Source of the DNA: Streptomyces caniscabiei
Lineage (GTDB): Bacteria > Actinomycetota > Actinomycetes > Streptomycetales > Streptomycetaceae
Assembly (NCBI RefSeq): GCF_014930365.1
Contig: NZ_JABXWI010000030.1
Coordinates: forward strand, 32,074 to 96,073
Length of the DNA stretch: 64,000 nt
Direction of reading: 5' to 3'
Shown: positions 43,769 through 52,807 of the stretch, one piece after another
Numbering within the stretch: the stretch's first letter is position 1
Layout of the letters: every line of letters starts with the position of its first letter
The notes under the pieces: model-generated
The model's input: only the letters and a program-made list of their open reading frames with translations
The model's database searches: none
What the model was told of the DNA's origin: nothing
Translations under genes and position numbers: made by a program

Positions 43769-45178
43769 CTACCGGCGGTCCTCCTCGTCCCGTGGGGCCT
43801 CTCGACGACGGGATCGCGGCAGTACCCGCAGCGCGTCTCCCATGTCGGCCACTTCCAGGACCTTCATACCGGGAGGAACCTTGCCCGGATCGGACGGAAC
43901 GAGCGCGTGCGTGAACCCCAGACGGTGTGCTTCGGACAGCCTGCGCTGGACGCCCGTGACCCGTCTGACCTCGCCCGCGAGGCCCACCTCGCCGATCGCC
44001 ACCAGGTTCTTGGGCAGGGGGGTGTCGGTCGCCGCGGAGGCCAGGGCCAGGGCGATCGCGAGGTCCGCGGCGGGCTCCGAGAGCTTCACGCCGCCGACCG
44101 TCGCCGAGTAGATGTCCCTCTTGCCGAGGGCGCTGATCCGGCCGCGCTGCTCCAGGACCGCCAGCATCATCGAGACCCGGGAGGTCTCCAGGCCGGAGGT
44201 GGTCCGGCGGGGGGAGGGGAGCTGCGAGTCGACTGTGAGCGACTGCACTTCCGCGACCAGGGGGCGGCGGCCCTCCAGGGTGACGGTGAGGCAGGTGCCG
44301 GGGACGGGCTCGTCGCGGCGGGTGAGGAACAGACCGCTGGGGTCGGTCAGGCCGGTGATGCCCTCGTCGTGCAGCTCGAAGCAGCCCACCTCGTCCGTCG
44401 CGCCGTAGCGGTTCTTCACGCCGCGGACCAGGCGGAGGCGGGCGTGGCGGTCGCCCTCGAAGCTCAGGACCACGTCGACCAGGTGCTCCAGGAGACGGGG
44501 GCCCGCGATGGCGCCGTCCTTGGTGACGTGGCCCACGAGGAGCGTCGACATGCCGCGCTCCTTGGAGGCGCGGATCAGGGCGCCGGCGACCTCGCGGACC
44601 TGGGCCATGCCGCCGGGGGCGCCGTCGATCTCGGGCGAGGCGACGGTCTGGACCGAGTCGAGGATCAGGAGGGACGGCTTGACCGCGTCCAAGTGGCCGA
44701 GGACGGCGGAGAGGTCGGTCTCGGCGGCGAGGTAGAGGTGGTCGTGGAGGGCGCCGATGCGGTCGGCGCGCAGGCGGACCTGGCTGGCCGACTCCTCGCC
44801 GGTGACGTAGAGGGTGGGGTGTTCGGCGCTCGCGGACTTGGCGGCGGCGTCGAGGAGGAGGGTGGACTTGCCCACGCCGGGCTCGCCGGCGAGGAGGACC
44901 ACGGCGCCGGGGATCAGGCCGCCGCCGAGGACGCGGTCCAGCTCGGGGACGCCGGTGGAGCGGGCGGTGGCCTGGCGGCCGTCCACTTGGGCGATGGGGA
45001 CGGCGGAGGTCGTGACGCGGCCGGGGGCCGTGGTGCGGACGGCCGGGGTGCCGTACTCCTCGACCGTGCCCCAGGCCTGGCACTCGGGGCAGCGGCCCAG
45101 CCACTTGGCCGTCTGCCAGCCGCATTCCGTGCAGCGGTATGCCGGGCGGTCCTTCGCGGTCTTCGTACGGGCAGCCAT
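43769..45178 (-). CDS. radA: RadA/Sms DNA repair ATPase
   Basis: Helicase-like protein in recombination and replication restart. The 469-residue protein has an N-terminal zinc finger (CTECGWQTAKWLGRCPEC), a RecA-like domain (Walker A GEPGVGKSTLL, 'LLILDSVQTV') and the RadA signature, KNRYGATDE (KNRFG in the textbook form). The Lon-like C-terminal domain has 'AIGEVGLAGEVRRVTGVQRR'. The ATG at 45178 is preceded by TACGGT at 6 nt spacing, so the transcript is probably leaderless and continues into disA. Confidence 0.96.
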   Translation of the reverse strand: MAARTKTAKDRPAYRCTECGWQTAKWLGRCPECQAWGTVEEYGTPAVRTTAPGRVTTSAVPIAQVDGRQATARSTGVPELDRVLGGGLIPGAVVLLAGEPGVGKSTLLLDAAAKSASAEHPTLYVTGEESASQVRLRADRIGALHDHLYLAAETDLSAVLGHLDAVKPSLLILDSVQTVASPEIDGAPGGMAQVREVAGALIRASKERGMSTLLVGHVTKDGAIAGPRLLEHLVDVVLSFEGDRHARLRLVRGVKNRYGATDEVGCFELHDEGITGLTDPSGLFLTRRDEPVPGTCLTVTLEGRRPLVAEVQSLTVDSQLPSPRRTTSGLETSRVSMMLAVLEQRGRISALGKRDIYSATVGGVKLSEPAADLAIALALASAATDTPLPKNLVAIGEVGLAGEVRRVTGVQRRLSEAHRLGFTHALVPSDPGKVPPGMKVLEVADMGDALRVLPRSRRREAPRDEEDRR

Positions 45179-45300
45179 GGACGAACCGTAACGGAGGGCA
45201 CTGACAGTGTCCGACGGGTGGGCGAAGGGGGTGTGGGGGGACGGGCTTCCGGGGCGGGGGCGGGGGCGGGGGCAGGGGAGGGGAGAGGAGGGTGCGGGTG

Positions 45301-45350
45301 CGTGGGGCGTCTCGCGCAGTTCCCCGCGCCCCTTCGGGGCACGGGGCCTT
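45301..45350 (-). repeat. Dispersed 3'-end repeat, copy 5
   Basis: On the minus strand GGGGCGCGGGGAACTGCGCG lies at about 45332-45313, 17-50 nt beyond the stop of the hydrolase gene and in its orientation. Confidence 0.8.
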
Positions 45351-45366
45351 CCGTGCGTTCGGTCGC

Positions 45367-46761
45367 CTACGGGCGGGGGCCGATGGTCAGTTCGGCCGGG
45401 CGGTACGGGATGTACGCCGCGCCGTCGAGGCCGAGGGCCGTGGCGGCGGACTGGAGGGCGGCCGGGGTGGCGGACGCGCCCCAGCGGCCGGTGTCGAGGC
45501 GGGACTCCAGGGCGTGGAGCGCGGCCACCGTCTCGGCGGTGGTGAAGGCGCAGTGGCCCTGGCGTTCGACGTAGGCCTGGCGGAGCTGCGCGGCGTCGCC
45601 GGAGGCGCGGACCCGGGCGGCGAAGCGGGACTCCTGCTCGACGGGCACGAGGTCGTCGGCGGTGGTGTGGATGTCGAGGAGGGGGACGGCGAGGCCCTGG
45701 CCGGCGGAGGACGTGCGCCGGCCGGCGGCGACGGCGGCCGGGTCGGCGGTGATGTCGGCGTGGGTGGTCAGGTCGCGCAGATCGGCTCGCAGATCCAGGC
45801 CGGCCTTCTTGTAGAGGGCCTTGACCAGGGGCGCGTGCTGGGAGCTCGCGAGCACGCGCGCGTAGTCGACGCCCTTGTTCCCGGAGTTGTTGCCGCCGAG
45901 GGCCTTCTCGACGTGGAAGCGGGCGGGCTCGACGCGGTTGAGCATGCCCTGGGCCAGCCACGCGTACTGCTGGGCCTGCTGCTCGTCCCGGTCGCCCGCT
46001 GCGGGGCGCGCCTTGCCGGGTGCCCAGGTGGGCAGGTTGAGGTAGGCGGCGGCGAGGGCGATCCGGGCGCGGCCCTCGGGGGTCTGCTGGGCGGCGACGA
46101 CGGCGTCGGTGAGCTGTCGGCCGGTGGCGGCGCCCTCGGCCTCGGAGTCGAAGTCCACCAGCTTCACGGGAGTGCCGGGGAGCAGGAGCCGGGCGATCGT
46201 GTACTCGGCGTCGAGCTGATAGGTGTGCAGGTCGTTGGCTCCGGCCACGAGCCCGCAGAGGCCGAGGGCGCCGTCGATCCCGCCGGCGCCCGAGCGGGCG
46301 AGCCGGGCGTTGACCAGTCCGCCCATGGACTGGCCGATGGAGAGGGTGCGGGTGGGCTCGCCGATCCGCTCGGTGACTGCCGCGACGGTGGCGACCTGGT
46401 CGCGCTCCGCGCTCTCCAGGGCCCAGAGGGTCTCGCTCACGTCGTAGGAGGAGCCGGTGAGGGCGTAGCCCTCTTCGAGGAGGCGGAGGCGTACGGCCTC
46501 GCGGGGGGCGTTCTGCGGCGTCGTCGCGCCGAAGCCGTGGCTGAAGACGATCAGGGTGCCGTTCCAGTTCTCCGGGACGTCCGCTATCCAGGCGGCGCCG
46601 TCGGGGAGCGTGCCGGTGAGGCGTTCCACGGCGGGCGCGGCGCTCTGGGGGGCGGCGGCCGAGACGGAGGCGCCGGTCAGGGAGAGGACGACGGTCGCGG
46701 CCAGCGCGGCGAGGGCGCGGCCGGTGGGGCGGCGGGTGGAGCGTCGGATGCGTACGGCCAT
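45367..46761 (-). CDS. Secreted alpha/beta-hydrolase
   Basis: A 464-residue exported hydrolase. The signal peptide has an Arg-rich n-region (MAVRIRRSTRRPTGR), a hydrophobic core to about residue 33 and a likely cleavage after SVSAAAP. The fold is clear from 'GTLIVFSHGFGATTPQN' (oxyanion region), nucleophile elbow GQSMGG, a late Asp in 'HTTADDLVPVEQE' and His in 'RQGHCAF'. It could be a secreted esterase, lipase or peptidase; no close named family is recognised. The gene ends just before a repeat copy. Confidence 0.88.
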   Translation of the reverse strand: MAVRIRRSTRRPTGRALAALAATVVLSLTGASVSAAAPQSAAPAVERLTGTLPDGAAWIADVPENWNGTLIVFSHGFGATTPQNAPREAVRLRLLEEGYALTGSSYDVSETLWALESAERDQVATVAAVTERIGEPTRTLSIGQSMGGLVNARLARSGAGGIDGALGLCGLVAGANDLHTYQLDAEYTIARLLLPGTPVKLVDFDSEAEGAATGRQLTDAVVAAQQTPEGRARIALAAAYLNLPTWAPGKARPAAGDRDEQQAQQYAWLAQGMLNRVEPARFHVEKALGGNNSGNKGVDYARVLASSQHAPLVKALYKKAGLDLRADLRDLTTHADITADPAAVAAGRRTSSAGQGLAVPLLDIHTTADDLVPVEQESRFAARVRASGDAAQLRQAYVERQGHCAFTTAETVAALHALESRLDTGRWGASATPAALQSAATALGLDGAAYIPYRPAELTIGPRP

Positions 46762-47074
46762 GGGGTGGGGCTCCTGTCGACGCGAAGAAAAGGGGAAGAA
46801 GGGGAAGAGGGGGGAGTAAGGGGACGAAGAGGCGGACGTGGAGACATGGAGACGTGGGGATGCGGCCCGGACGTACCTGGGAGTAACTCCGGCCCCATGG
46901 AAGGTAGGGCTATTTTCTAGTCGCGGTCAATAAAGTGCACAACATTTGGCCATGCTTCGCGCGCGCCGCGGAATGCGGGATTCCTGTCCCCTTATGAGGG
47001 ATCGTTTCACCCGTACGGAGTAAATGTGCTCAAGGGGTGAGAAGGTGCTGGTTCCGGGCGCCTACCGTCCATGA
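46762..47074. other. Divergent intergenic region with AT-richer patch
   Basis: Gap of 313 bp. About 46908-46950 is unusually AT-rich for this genome (TATTTTCTAG, CAATAAAGTG). TACCGT at 47063-47068 lies 6 nt before the next ATG. No gene is seen. Confidence 0.45.
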
Positions 47075-48955
47075 ATGATGAGCATCAGTCCGGAGACCTC
47101 GACCCGCACCACCGGCGCACACCGGGCGCACCGTGAGGCGCGCGATCGGGCGGCGGCGCACGCGGTGGCCCAGCGCCCGCCGGCGCGCTACGAGCCGTAC
47201 CTGGACGGCCTGTTCACCTACTGCATGTCCGTGCTGTGCGACCGCGACGCGGCCACGGCCGCCCTCGCCGACGTGCTCGCGCTCGCCGAGCGGCGCCGGG
47301 GGCCGGACACCGCGGAGCACCGCGCCTGGCTGTACGCGCTGGCCCGCTGGGCCTGTCTGCGCAAGCTCGCCGAGGCCAGGCAGAAGCGTCCGGGCGCGCA
47401 CGCCTCCGCGCGCCGAACCGCGCACGCCGGCGGGGTGGAGGACCGGGCCCGCGGCGAGGGGGCGTACGCGGAGGCGTCGTACGCCGAGATGCCGTACGCC
47501 GAGGTGACGCGCCCGGACAAGTCGCGTTCGGAACCGCCGCGTTCGGAAATCTCGCGGTCGACGAAAGGGCGCTCGGACAAGACGAAAGGGCGCTCGGAGA
47601 AGTCGCGCGCCGGCGAGAGCGCCGTCAGGGGTGTGGTTCTCTCCGAGGAGGAGCAACGGCAGCGGCGCCGTGAACTCTCCTTGCTCGCCTGGCCGGAGGC
47701 CGCCGGCACCACGCCCGAGCAGCGCGAGGCCCTGGAGCTGGCCGTACGGCACCAGCTCACCGCGCACGAGGTCGCCGCCGTGCTGGGCATGGACCAGACC
47801 GCCGCGCGGGAGCTGCTCGCCTCCGCCGCCTGCGAGGTGGAGCGCACCCGGGCCGCCCTCGCCGTCGTCGAGACCGGCGCCTGTCCGAGCGTCGCCCGCC
47901 TCACCGGCGACCACCAGCTCGTCCTGAGCGCCGCCCTGCGCCGCGAGCTCGTCCGGCACGTCGACGACTGCCCCGTCTGCCGGCGCGCCGCCGAGCGCGC
48001 CGTCCCCGGCCGCTGGCCCGGCACCACCGTCACGCCCGACGCGCTGCCGGTGCTCGAAGCGCCGCGCGCCGTCCTCGGGCCCGCGATGTCCCACCTCACG
48101 CGCGCGCGGGGCGGCGCCCCGCGCTTCGACCGGCGCGGCTTCCCCATGGACCCGAGGGACCGCGCTGCCCGCCGGGAGCGGCTGCGCGCGCGGGCCGTGA
48201 CCACCACCGTCGTCGCGACCGTCGTCGCCGCGCCCGTCTTCGCGCTCTGGGCCGCCTACCGGGGCGCCCCCCTCATCGGCGAGGGCGGCGACGGCCGGTC
48301 GGTCAGCGCGGGCCAGGAGCAGGGCGACGGCGACGGCACGGTCGGAGACGGCAGTGGCGACGCCTACGAGAACGCCGGCAACGCCCGGAGCCGGCCCGAC
48401 GCCCGCCGCGGCCGAGGCAGGCATGCGGCGGACGACGTGTCCGTGGAGGTCACCCAGGGCAGAGGGCGGGGCGCGCTGGCCGTCGCCGCCGCGAACGACG
48501 GTGACACCACGCTCATCACGCTCAGAGCGACCGGGGACTCGGCCGTCCGCTGGTCCGCCCGCACCGGGGCCGACTGGCTCTACCTCAGCCAGTCCTCGGG
48601 CACCCTGAAACCCGGCGAGTCCCTGACGATCAAGGTGTACGTCGACCAGCTGAGCGAGCCCTCCGGGTACTGGACCGCGCGGGTGACGCTGGCCCCGGCG
48701 GACGCCGTGGTGACGATCGAGGGCTACGGTCCGGCGCCGACACCGCCGGTCGACCCCCGGCCGACCGCACCCGTCCCGGACCCGGACGCCCCGGGGCCCA
48801 CCGCCCCGCCGCCCACGCCCGACCCGGACCCCACCCCCACCGGCCCGGCCCAGCCGGACCCGACCCCGACGCCCACAGCCCCCGCCCCCACGGACCCGGG
48901 CGACCCCACACCACCCCCGGGCGACGGAGGCGGCGACCCGCCGCCGGCGTCGTAG
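47075..48955 (+). CDS. Sigma-like / zinc-finger anti-sigma-like / BACON membrane fusion protein
   Basis: A 626-residue modular protein. Residues 38-105 resemble ECF sigma region 2 ('EHRAWLYALARWACLRKLAE'). Residues 120-176 are charged Tyr/Ala/Glu then Arg/Ser/Lys repeats. Residues 211-262 resemble sigma region 4 ('EQREALELAVRHQLTAHEVA', AVLGMDQTAARELLASA). Residues 280-302 hold an anti-sigma-type zinc motif, H295-x3-C299-x2-C302. One membrane span follows (374-394). Residues 455-552 form a BACON domain ('WSARTGADWLYLSQSSGTLK'), and the end is Pro-rich. TACCGT lies 6 nt before ATG 47075. It may be an outside-in sensor with a fused, possibly degenerate sigma module. Confidence 0.85.
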   Translation: MMSISPETSTRTTGAHRAHREARDRAAAHAVAQRPPARYEPYLDGLFTYCMSVLCDRDAATAALADVLALAERRRGPDTAEHRAWLYALARWACLRKLAEARQKRPGAHASARRTAHAGGVEDRARGEGAYAEASYAEMPYAEVTRPDKSRSEPPRSEISRSTKGRSDKTKGRSEKSRAGESAVRGVVLSEEEQRQRRRELSLLAWPEAAGTTPEQREALELAVRHQLTAHEVAAVLGMDQTAARELLASAACEVERTRAALAVVETGACPSVARLTGDHQLVLSAALRRELVRHVDDCPVCRRAAERAVPGRWPGTTVTPDALPVLEAPRAVLGPAMSHLTRARGGAPRFDRRGFPMDPRDRAARRERLRARAVTTTVVATVVAAPVFALWAAYRGAPLIGEGGDGRSVSAGQEQGDGDGTVGDGSGDAYENAGNARSRPDARRGRGRHAADDVSVEVTQGRGRGALAVAAANDGDTTLITLRATGDSAVRWSARTGADWLYLSQSSGTLKPGESLTIKVYVDQLSEPSGYWTARVTLAPADAVVTIEGYGPAPTPPVDPRPTAPVPDPDAPGPTAPPPTPDPDPTPTGPAQPDPTPTPTAPAPTDPGDPTPPPGDGGGDPPPAS

Positions 48956-49078
48956 CCCACGGGCGCAGCCGACGGTCGGAAAAGAGGCCTGTGGTCCGTC
49001 GCCCGGCCACCGGTCGCCCGGTGGCCGTGGCCGATGGTGGGTCCTGTCGGCGGTATCCCCTCTATCCCCTCTGCGCGC

Positions 49079-49990
49079 CTATCGGCCCGCGGGGGCCGTC
49101 GGTTCCGTCGGGTCCGCCGGGTGAGGGGCCACCAGGGGCAGTCGGGAGGCCAGGCGCTGCTCGCACAGCTCGACCAGGCGGTCGTACCCCGCCTTGCCCA
49201 TCAGCTCGATCAACTCCGGGCGGTACGAGACGTACACCGGGTCGCCCGCGCCGTGCGCCGACGTCGCCGATGTGCACCACCAGTGCAGGTCGTGACCGCC
49301 GGGGCCCCAGCCGCGACGGTCGTACTCGCCGATCGACACCTGGAGCACCCGAGTGTCGTCGGGCCGGTCGATCCAGTCGTACGTGCGGCGGATCGGCAAC
49401 TGCCAGCAGACGTCCGGCTTGGTCTCCAGCGGCTCGCGGCCCTCCCGGAGCGCCAGGATGTGCAGCGAGCAGCCCGCGCCCCCGGCGAACCCCGGCCGGT
49501 TCTGGAAGATGCACGACCCCTTGTACGGACGGGTCTGGCGGTCGCCGTCCTCGTCCTTCGAGACCCAGCCGGTCTCCGTGCCCACATCGTGGAACTGCCA
49601 GATCTCCGGAGTGAGCCTCGCCACATGCTCGGCGACGCGCTTCTCGTCGTCCTCGTCCGAGAAGTGGGCACCCAGGGTGCAGCATCCGTCCGCCGCGCGG
49701 CCCGCCTGGATGCCCTGGCAGCCGCTGCCGAAGACGCAGTTCCAGCGAGAGGTCAGCCATGTCAGATCGCAGCGGAAGACCTGCTCGTCGTCCGCCGGAT
49801 CAGGGAACTCCACCCACGCGCGCGCGAAATCGAGCCCCTTCTCGTCCGGCTCGACGGACTCCGCCGAGCCCTTCGTCGACTTCGCCGGCTTCGTCGCCGC
49901 CTTCGCCCGCGACGAGCCGCCGGTCGCCGCCGCTCCCGACGCCGTTACCGCTGCCGACTTGTCGGCCTTTGCCTTTTTCGTCTTTGGCAC
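49079..49990 (-). CDS. Cysteine-rich conserved protein
   Basis: A 303-residue protein with a Lys/Ala-rich disordered start (about 1-55) and a core rich in conserved Cys/His/Trp: 'FRCDLTWLTSRWNCVFGSGC', 'AADGCCTLGAHFSD', GSCIFQNRPGFAGGAGCSLH, 'KPDVCWQLP' and 'HDLHWWCTSA'. The cysteine pattern recalls YkgJ/DUF3109-type proteins thought to bind zinc or iron. It lies divergent to ppx. GTG at 49990 is chosen because TACCCT lies 6 nt upstream. No catalytic role can be read. Confidence 0.85.
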   Translation of the reverse strand: MPKTKKAKADKSAAVTASGAAATGGSSRAKAATKPAKSTKGSAESVEPDEKGLDFARAWVEFPDPADDEQVFRCDLTWLTSRWNCVFGSGCQGIQAGRAADGCCTLGAHFSDEDDEKRVAEHVARLTPEIWQFHDVGTETGWVSKDEDGDRQTRPYKGSCIFQNRPGFAGGAGCSLHILALREGREPLETKPDVCWQLPIRRTYDWIDRPDDTRVLQVSIGEYDRRGWGPGGHDLHWWCTSATSAHGAGDPVYVSYRPELIELMGKAGYDRLVELCEQRLASRLPLVAPHPADPTEPTAPAGR

Positions 49991-50061
49991 CTGACCAGGG
50001 TACGGCGCCCGAAGCCGCATCGAGGACGGCGCACGGCTTCGCTGGCAGTAGCGTTCCGTAC

Positions 50062-50994
50062 ATGAGACTCGGTGTCCTCGACGTGGGATCGAACACGGTG
50101 CATCTGCTGGTGGTGGACGCACACCCGGGCGCGCGCCCCCTGCCCGCGCATTCGCACAAGGTGGAGCTGCGCCTTGCCCAACTCCTCGACGAGGCCGGGG
50201 CCATCGACCCCGACGGGGTCGACAAACTCATAGCCGTCGTCCACGAGGCGCGCCAGGCCGCCGAGGACAAGGGTGTCGAGGAGATGCTCCCGTTCGCCAC
50301 GTCCGCGGTGCGGGAGGCGAGCAACGCCGACGCCGTCCTCGCCCGGGTCAAGGACGAGACCGGCGTGGAGCTCCAGGTGCTCACCGGCGCCGAGGAGGCC
50401 CGGCTGACCTTCCTCGCCGTCCGCCGGTGGTTCGGCTGGTCGGCGGGCAAGCTGCTCGTCCTCGACATCGGCGGCGGCTCCCTGGAGATCGCCTACGGCA
50501 TAGACGAGGAGCCCGACGCCGCCGCCTCGCTGCCGCTCGGCGCCGGCCGCCTGACCGCCGGGTGGCTCCCCGGCGATCCGCCCACCCCCGACGACATCCG
50601 GGCCCTGCGGCGGCATGTGCGGGCCCAGATCGCCCGTACGGTCGGGGAGTTCAGCCGTTTCGGCGCCCCCGACCATGTCGTGGCGACGTCCAAGACCTTC
50701 AAGCAGCTGGCCCGTATCGGCGGCGCGGCGCGCTCCGCGGAGGGGCTGTACGTCCAGCGCGACCTCAAGCGTGAGGCGTTGGAGTCCTGGGTCCCCAAGC
50801 TCGCCGGTATGACCACCGCTCAGCGGGCCGCTCTGCCGGGCGTGTCCGAGGGGCGGGCCAACCAGCTCCTCGCGGGGGCGTTGGTCGCGGAGGCGGCGAT
50901 GGATCTGTTCCAGGTGGAGACGCTGGAGATCTGCCCGTGGGCGCTCCGGGAGGGTGTGATCCTGCGGCGGCTGGATCACATGGGCACGGCGTAG
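50062..50994 (+). CDS. ppx: Exopolyphosphatase / Ppx-GppA phosphatase
   Basis: Hydrolyses polyphosphate and possibly pppGpp. The 310-residue ASKHA-fold protein has 'RLGVLDVGSNTVHLLVVDAH', ATSAVREASN, 'LVLDIGGGSLEIAYG' and 'HVVATSKTFKQLARIGGA'. It is a short two-domain form without the C-terminal HD extension of long Ppx/GppA. ATG at 50062 is preceded by TAGCGT at 7 nt. It shares a 71-bp divergent promoter region with the cysteine-rich gene. Confidence 0.93.
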   Translation: MRLGVLDVGSNTVHLLVVDAHPGARPLPAHSHKVELRLAQLLDEAGAIDPDGVDKLIAVVHEARQAAEDKGVEEMLPFATSAVREASNADAVLARVKDETGVELQVLTGAEEARLTFLAVRRWFGWSAGKLLVLDIGGGSLEIAYGIDEEPDAAASLPLGAGRLTAGWLPGDPPTPDDIRALRRHVRAQIARTVGEFSRFGAPDHVVATSKTFKQLARIGGAARSAEGLYVQRDLKREALESWVPKLAGMTTAQRAALPGVSEGRANQLLAGALVAEAAMDLFQVETLEICPWALREGVILRRLDHMGTA

Positions 50995-51029
50995 GGGGAG
51001 AGCACGCCGGGTGGGGTGCGTCGTCGGCT

Positions 51030-51105
51030 GCGGCCCGTGATTTTCAGGCCCGCGGGGGCCTGGTCTGTCAGGGGCGCGGGGAACTGCGCGAACAACCCCC
51101 ATCGG
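51030..51105 (+). repeat. Dispersed 3'-end repeat, copy 6
   Basis: GGGGCGCGGGGAACTGCGCG at about 51071-51090, preceded by CAGGCCCGCGGGGGCCTG, which can form a hairpin. It lies 75 nt after the ppx stop in the same orientation. Confidence 0.8.
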
Positions 51106-51175
51106 GCCTGCGGCTGCCGACGTGCGGCCACCCCGACGGCGCACGGCGGAGGCCCCACCCCGTAGGCTGTGCCGC

Positions 51176-51997
51176 GTGGCAGAACCCGTACGGATCCCGG
51201 ACGCGAAGGTCGCCCTGTCCACGGCCTCCGTGTACCCGGAGTCGACGGCCACGGCCTTCGAGATCGCCGCACGCCTCGGGTACGACGGCGTGGAGGTCAT
51301 GGTCTGGACCGACCCGGTCAGCCAGGACCTGGAGGCCCTGCGCCGCCTCTCCGACTACCACCAGATCCCCATCCTCGCCGTTCACGCACCCTGTCTGCTG
51401 ATCACCCAGCGGGTGTGGTCCACCGACCCCTGGGTCAAGCTCCAGCGTGCCCAGGCCGCCGCCGAGAAGCTCGGCGCGAGCACGGTCGTCGTCCACCCCC
51501 CGTTTCGCTGGCAGCGCCAGTACGCGCGTGACTTCGTCACCGGCATCTGGCGCATGGCGAACGAGACGGACGTCCGGTTCGCCGTCGAGAACATGTACCC
51601 CTGGCGCTACCGCGACCGCGAGATGCTCGCCTACGCCCCCGACTGGGACGTGACGAAGGACGACTACCGGCACTTCACGATCGACCTCAGCCACTCGGCG
51701 ACCTCCCGCACCGACGCCCTGGACATGGTCGAGCGCATGGGCGACCGCCTCGGCCATGTGCACATGGCGGACGGCAGGGGGTCGGCCAAGGACGAGCACC
51801 TCGTCCCGGGCCGCGGCACCCAGCCCTGCGCCGAGCTGCTGGAACGTCTCGCCCTGAGCGGTTTCGACGGCCACGTCGTGATCGAGGTCAACACCCGTCG
51901 TGCCATGTCCGCCGCCGAGCGCGAGGCCGACCTGGCGGAGGCGCTCGCCTTCACCCGGCTGCACCTCGCCTCCGCCGTGCGCGTCCCCCGGCCGTGA
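51176..51997 (+). CDS. Sugar phosphate isomerase/epimerase (AP-endonuclease 2-like TIM barrel)
   Basis: A 273-residue TIM-barrel protein of the xylose isomerase-like family (PF01261). Metal-ligand positions are suggested by 'TVVVHPPF', 'VRFAVENMYPWRYRDRE' (Glu), 'HFTIDLSHS' (Asp, His), 'GHVHMADGRG' (His) and 'DGHVVIEVNTRR' (Glu). GTG at 51176 is chosen because TAGGCT lies 7 nt upstream. The stop overlaps the start of the TetR gene, so the two are coupled. The substrate is not evident. Confidence 0.9.
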   Translation: MAEPVRIPDAKVALSTASVYPESTATAFEIAARLGYDGVEVMVWTDPVSQDLEALRRLSDYHQIPILAVHAPCLLITQRVWSTDPWVKLQRAQAAAEKLGASTVVVHPPFRWQRQYARDFVTGIWRMANETDVRFAVENMYPWRYRDREMLAYAPDWDVTKDDYRHFTIDLSHSATSRTDALDMVERMGDRLGHVHMADGRGSAKDEHLVPGRGTQPCAELLERLALSGFDGHVVIEVNTRRAMSAAEREADLAEALAFTRLHLASAVRVPRP

Positions 51998-52614
51998 CCC
52001 CGGCCACTCCCCGCCGCAGGGGCCGGCCCTCCCGTACGGAGTCGGCCGACACGCCCGCCGCCCGCGACCGCATCCTGGCGGCGGCCCGCGAGGAGTTCTC
52101 CGAGCGCGGCTACGACAAGGCGTCCGTGCGCGGCATCGCCAAGGCCGCCGGGGTGGACTCGGCCCTGGTGCACCACTACTTCGGCACCAAGGAGCAGGTG
52201 TTCGAGGCCGCCATCACCCTCTCCTTCGGCCCGGCCATGCAGGCTCCCCAGGCCGTCGAGGAGGGCCCGCTCGACGGGGTCGGCGAGCGGCTCACCCGGT
52301 TCATCTTCGGCGTCTGGGAGAACCCCGCGACCCGAGCGCCGCTGCTCGCGATCGTCCGTTCCGCCGTGAACAACGACGCTGCCGCCGCCGTCTTCCGCCG
52401 CATCATCGCCACGCAGGTGCTGCGCCGGATCGCCGGCCGTCTGGAGGTCCCGGACGCGGAGCTGCGGGCGGAACTGGCCGCCGCGCAGCTGGTGGGCATC
52501 GCGATGCTGCGGTACGTGATCAAGGTCGAGCCACTGGCGTCGGCGGACCCGGAGCAGATCATCACCAGAGTGGCGCCCGTGGTGCAGGCCCACCTCACCG
52601 GCCCCGGCTTCTGA
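51994..52614 (+). CDS. TetR-family regulator
   Basis: A 206-residue regulator with a helix-turn-helix 'RDRILAAAREEFSERGYDKA' and 'SVRGIAKAAGVDSALVHHYF', then a C-terminal domain of the TetR_C_17-like type ('LTRFIFGVWENPATRAPLLA'). The GTG start overlaps the stop of the isomerase-like gene by 4 bp. This coupling suggests it may regulate that gene or the adjacent ilvD, but no operator is apparent. Confidence 0.9.
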   Translation: MTPATPRRRGRPSRTESADTPAARDRILAAAREEFSERGYDKASVRGIAKAAGVDSALVHHYFGTKEQVFEAAITLSFGPAMQAPQAVEEGPLDGVGERLTRFIFGVWENPATRAPLLAIVRSAVNNDAAAAVFRRIIATQVLRRIAGRLEVPDAELRAELAAAQLVGIAMLRYVIKVEPLASADPEQIITRVAPVVQAHLTGPGF

Positions 52615-52686
52615 GGGGCGCGGGGCTGTACCGACAGGCGGCTCCGCCGCGTGGGCGCGACCAGCCCCCACCGACCCGCACCCGGA
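52612..52686 (+). repeat. Dispersed 3'-end repeat, copy 7 (variant)
   Basis: Starts GGGGCGCGGGG at the TetR stop codon and ends CGCGACCAGCCCCCACCG. The usual AACTG centre is replaced by about 30 nt containing the hairpin GGCGGCTCCGCCGCG. It is thus a variant form of the element. Confidence 0.65.
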
Positions 52687-52807
52687 AACGAGACGCGCAT
52701 CCCGCATTCCGGACACCGTGTCCACCCCTTGGCGCAACGGGCGTACGCTCGACACAGTCAGAAGTCTCTGATCGCAGTCTCAGAAGGTCCCTGAAGGAGC
52801 GAGCGCG

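Noticed and set aside
52687..52807. Branched-chain amino acid attenuator before ilvD
   Set aside because: I looked for a short frame rich in Leu/Ile/Val followed by paired stems and saw none.
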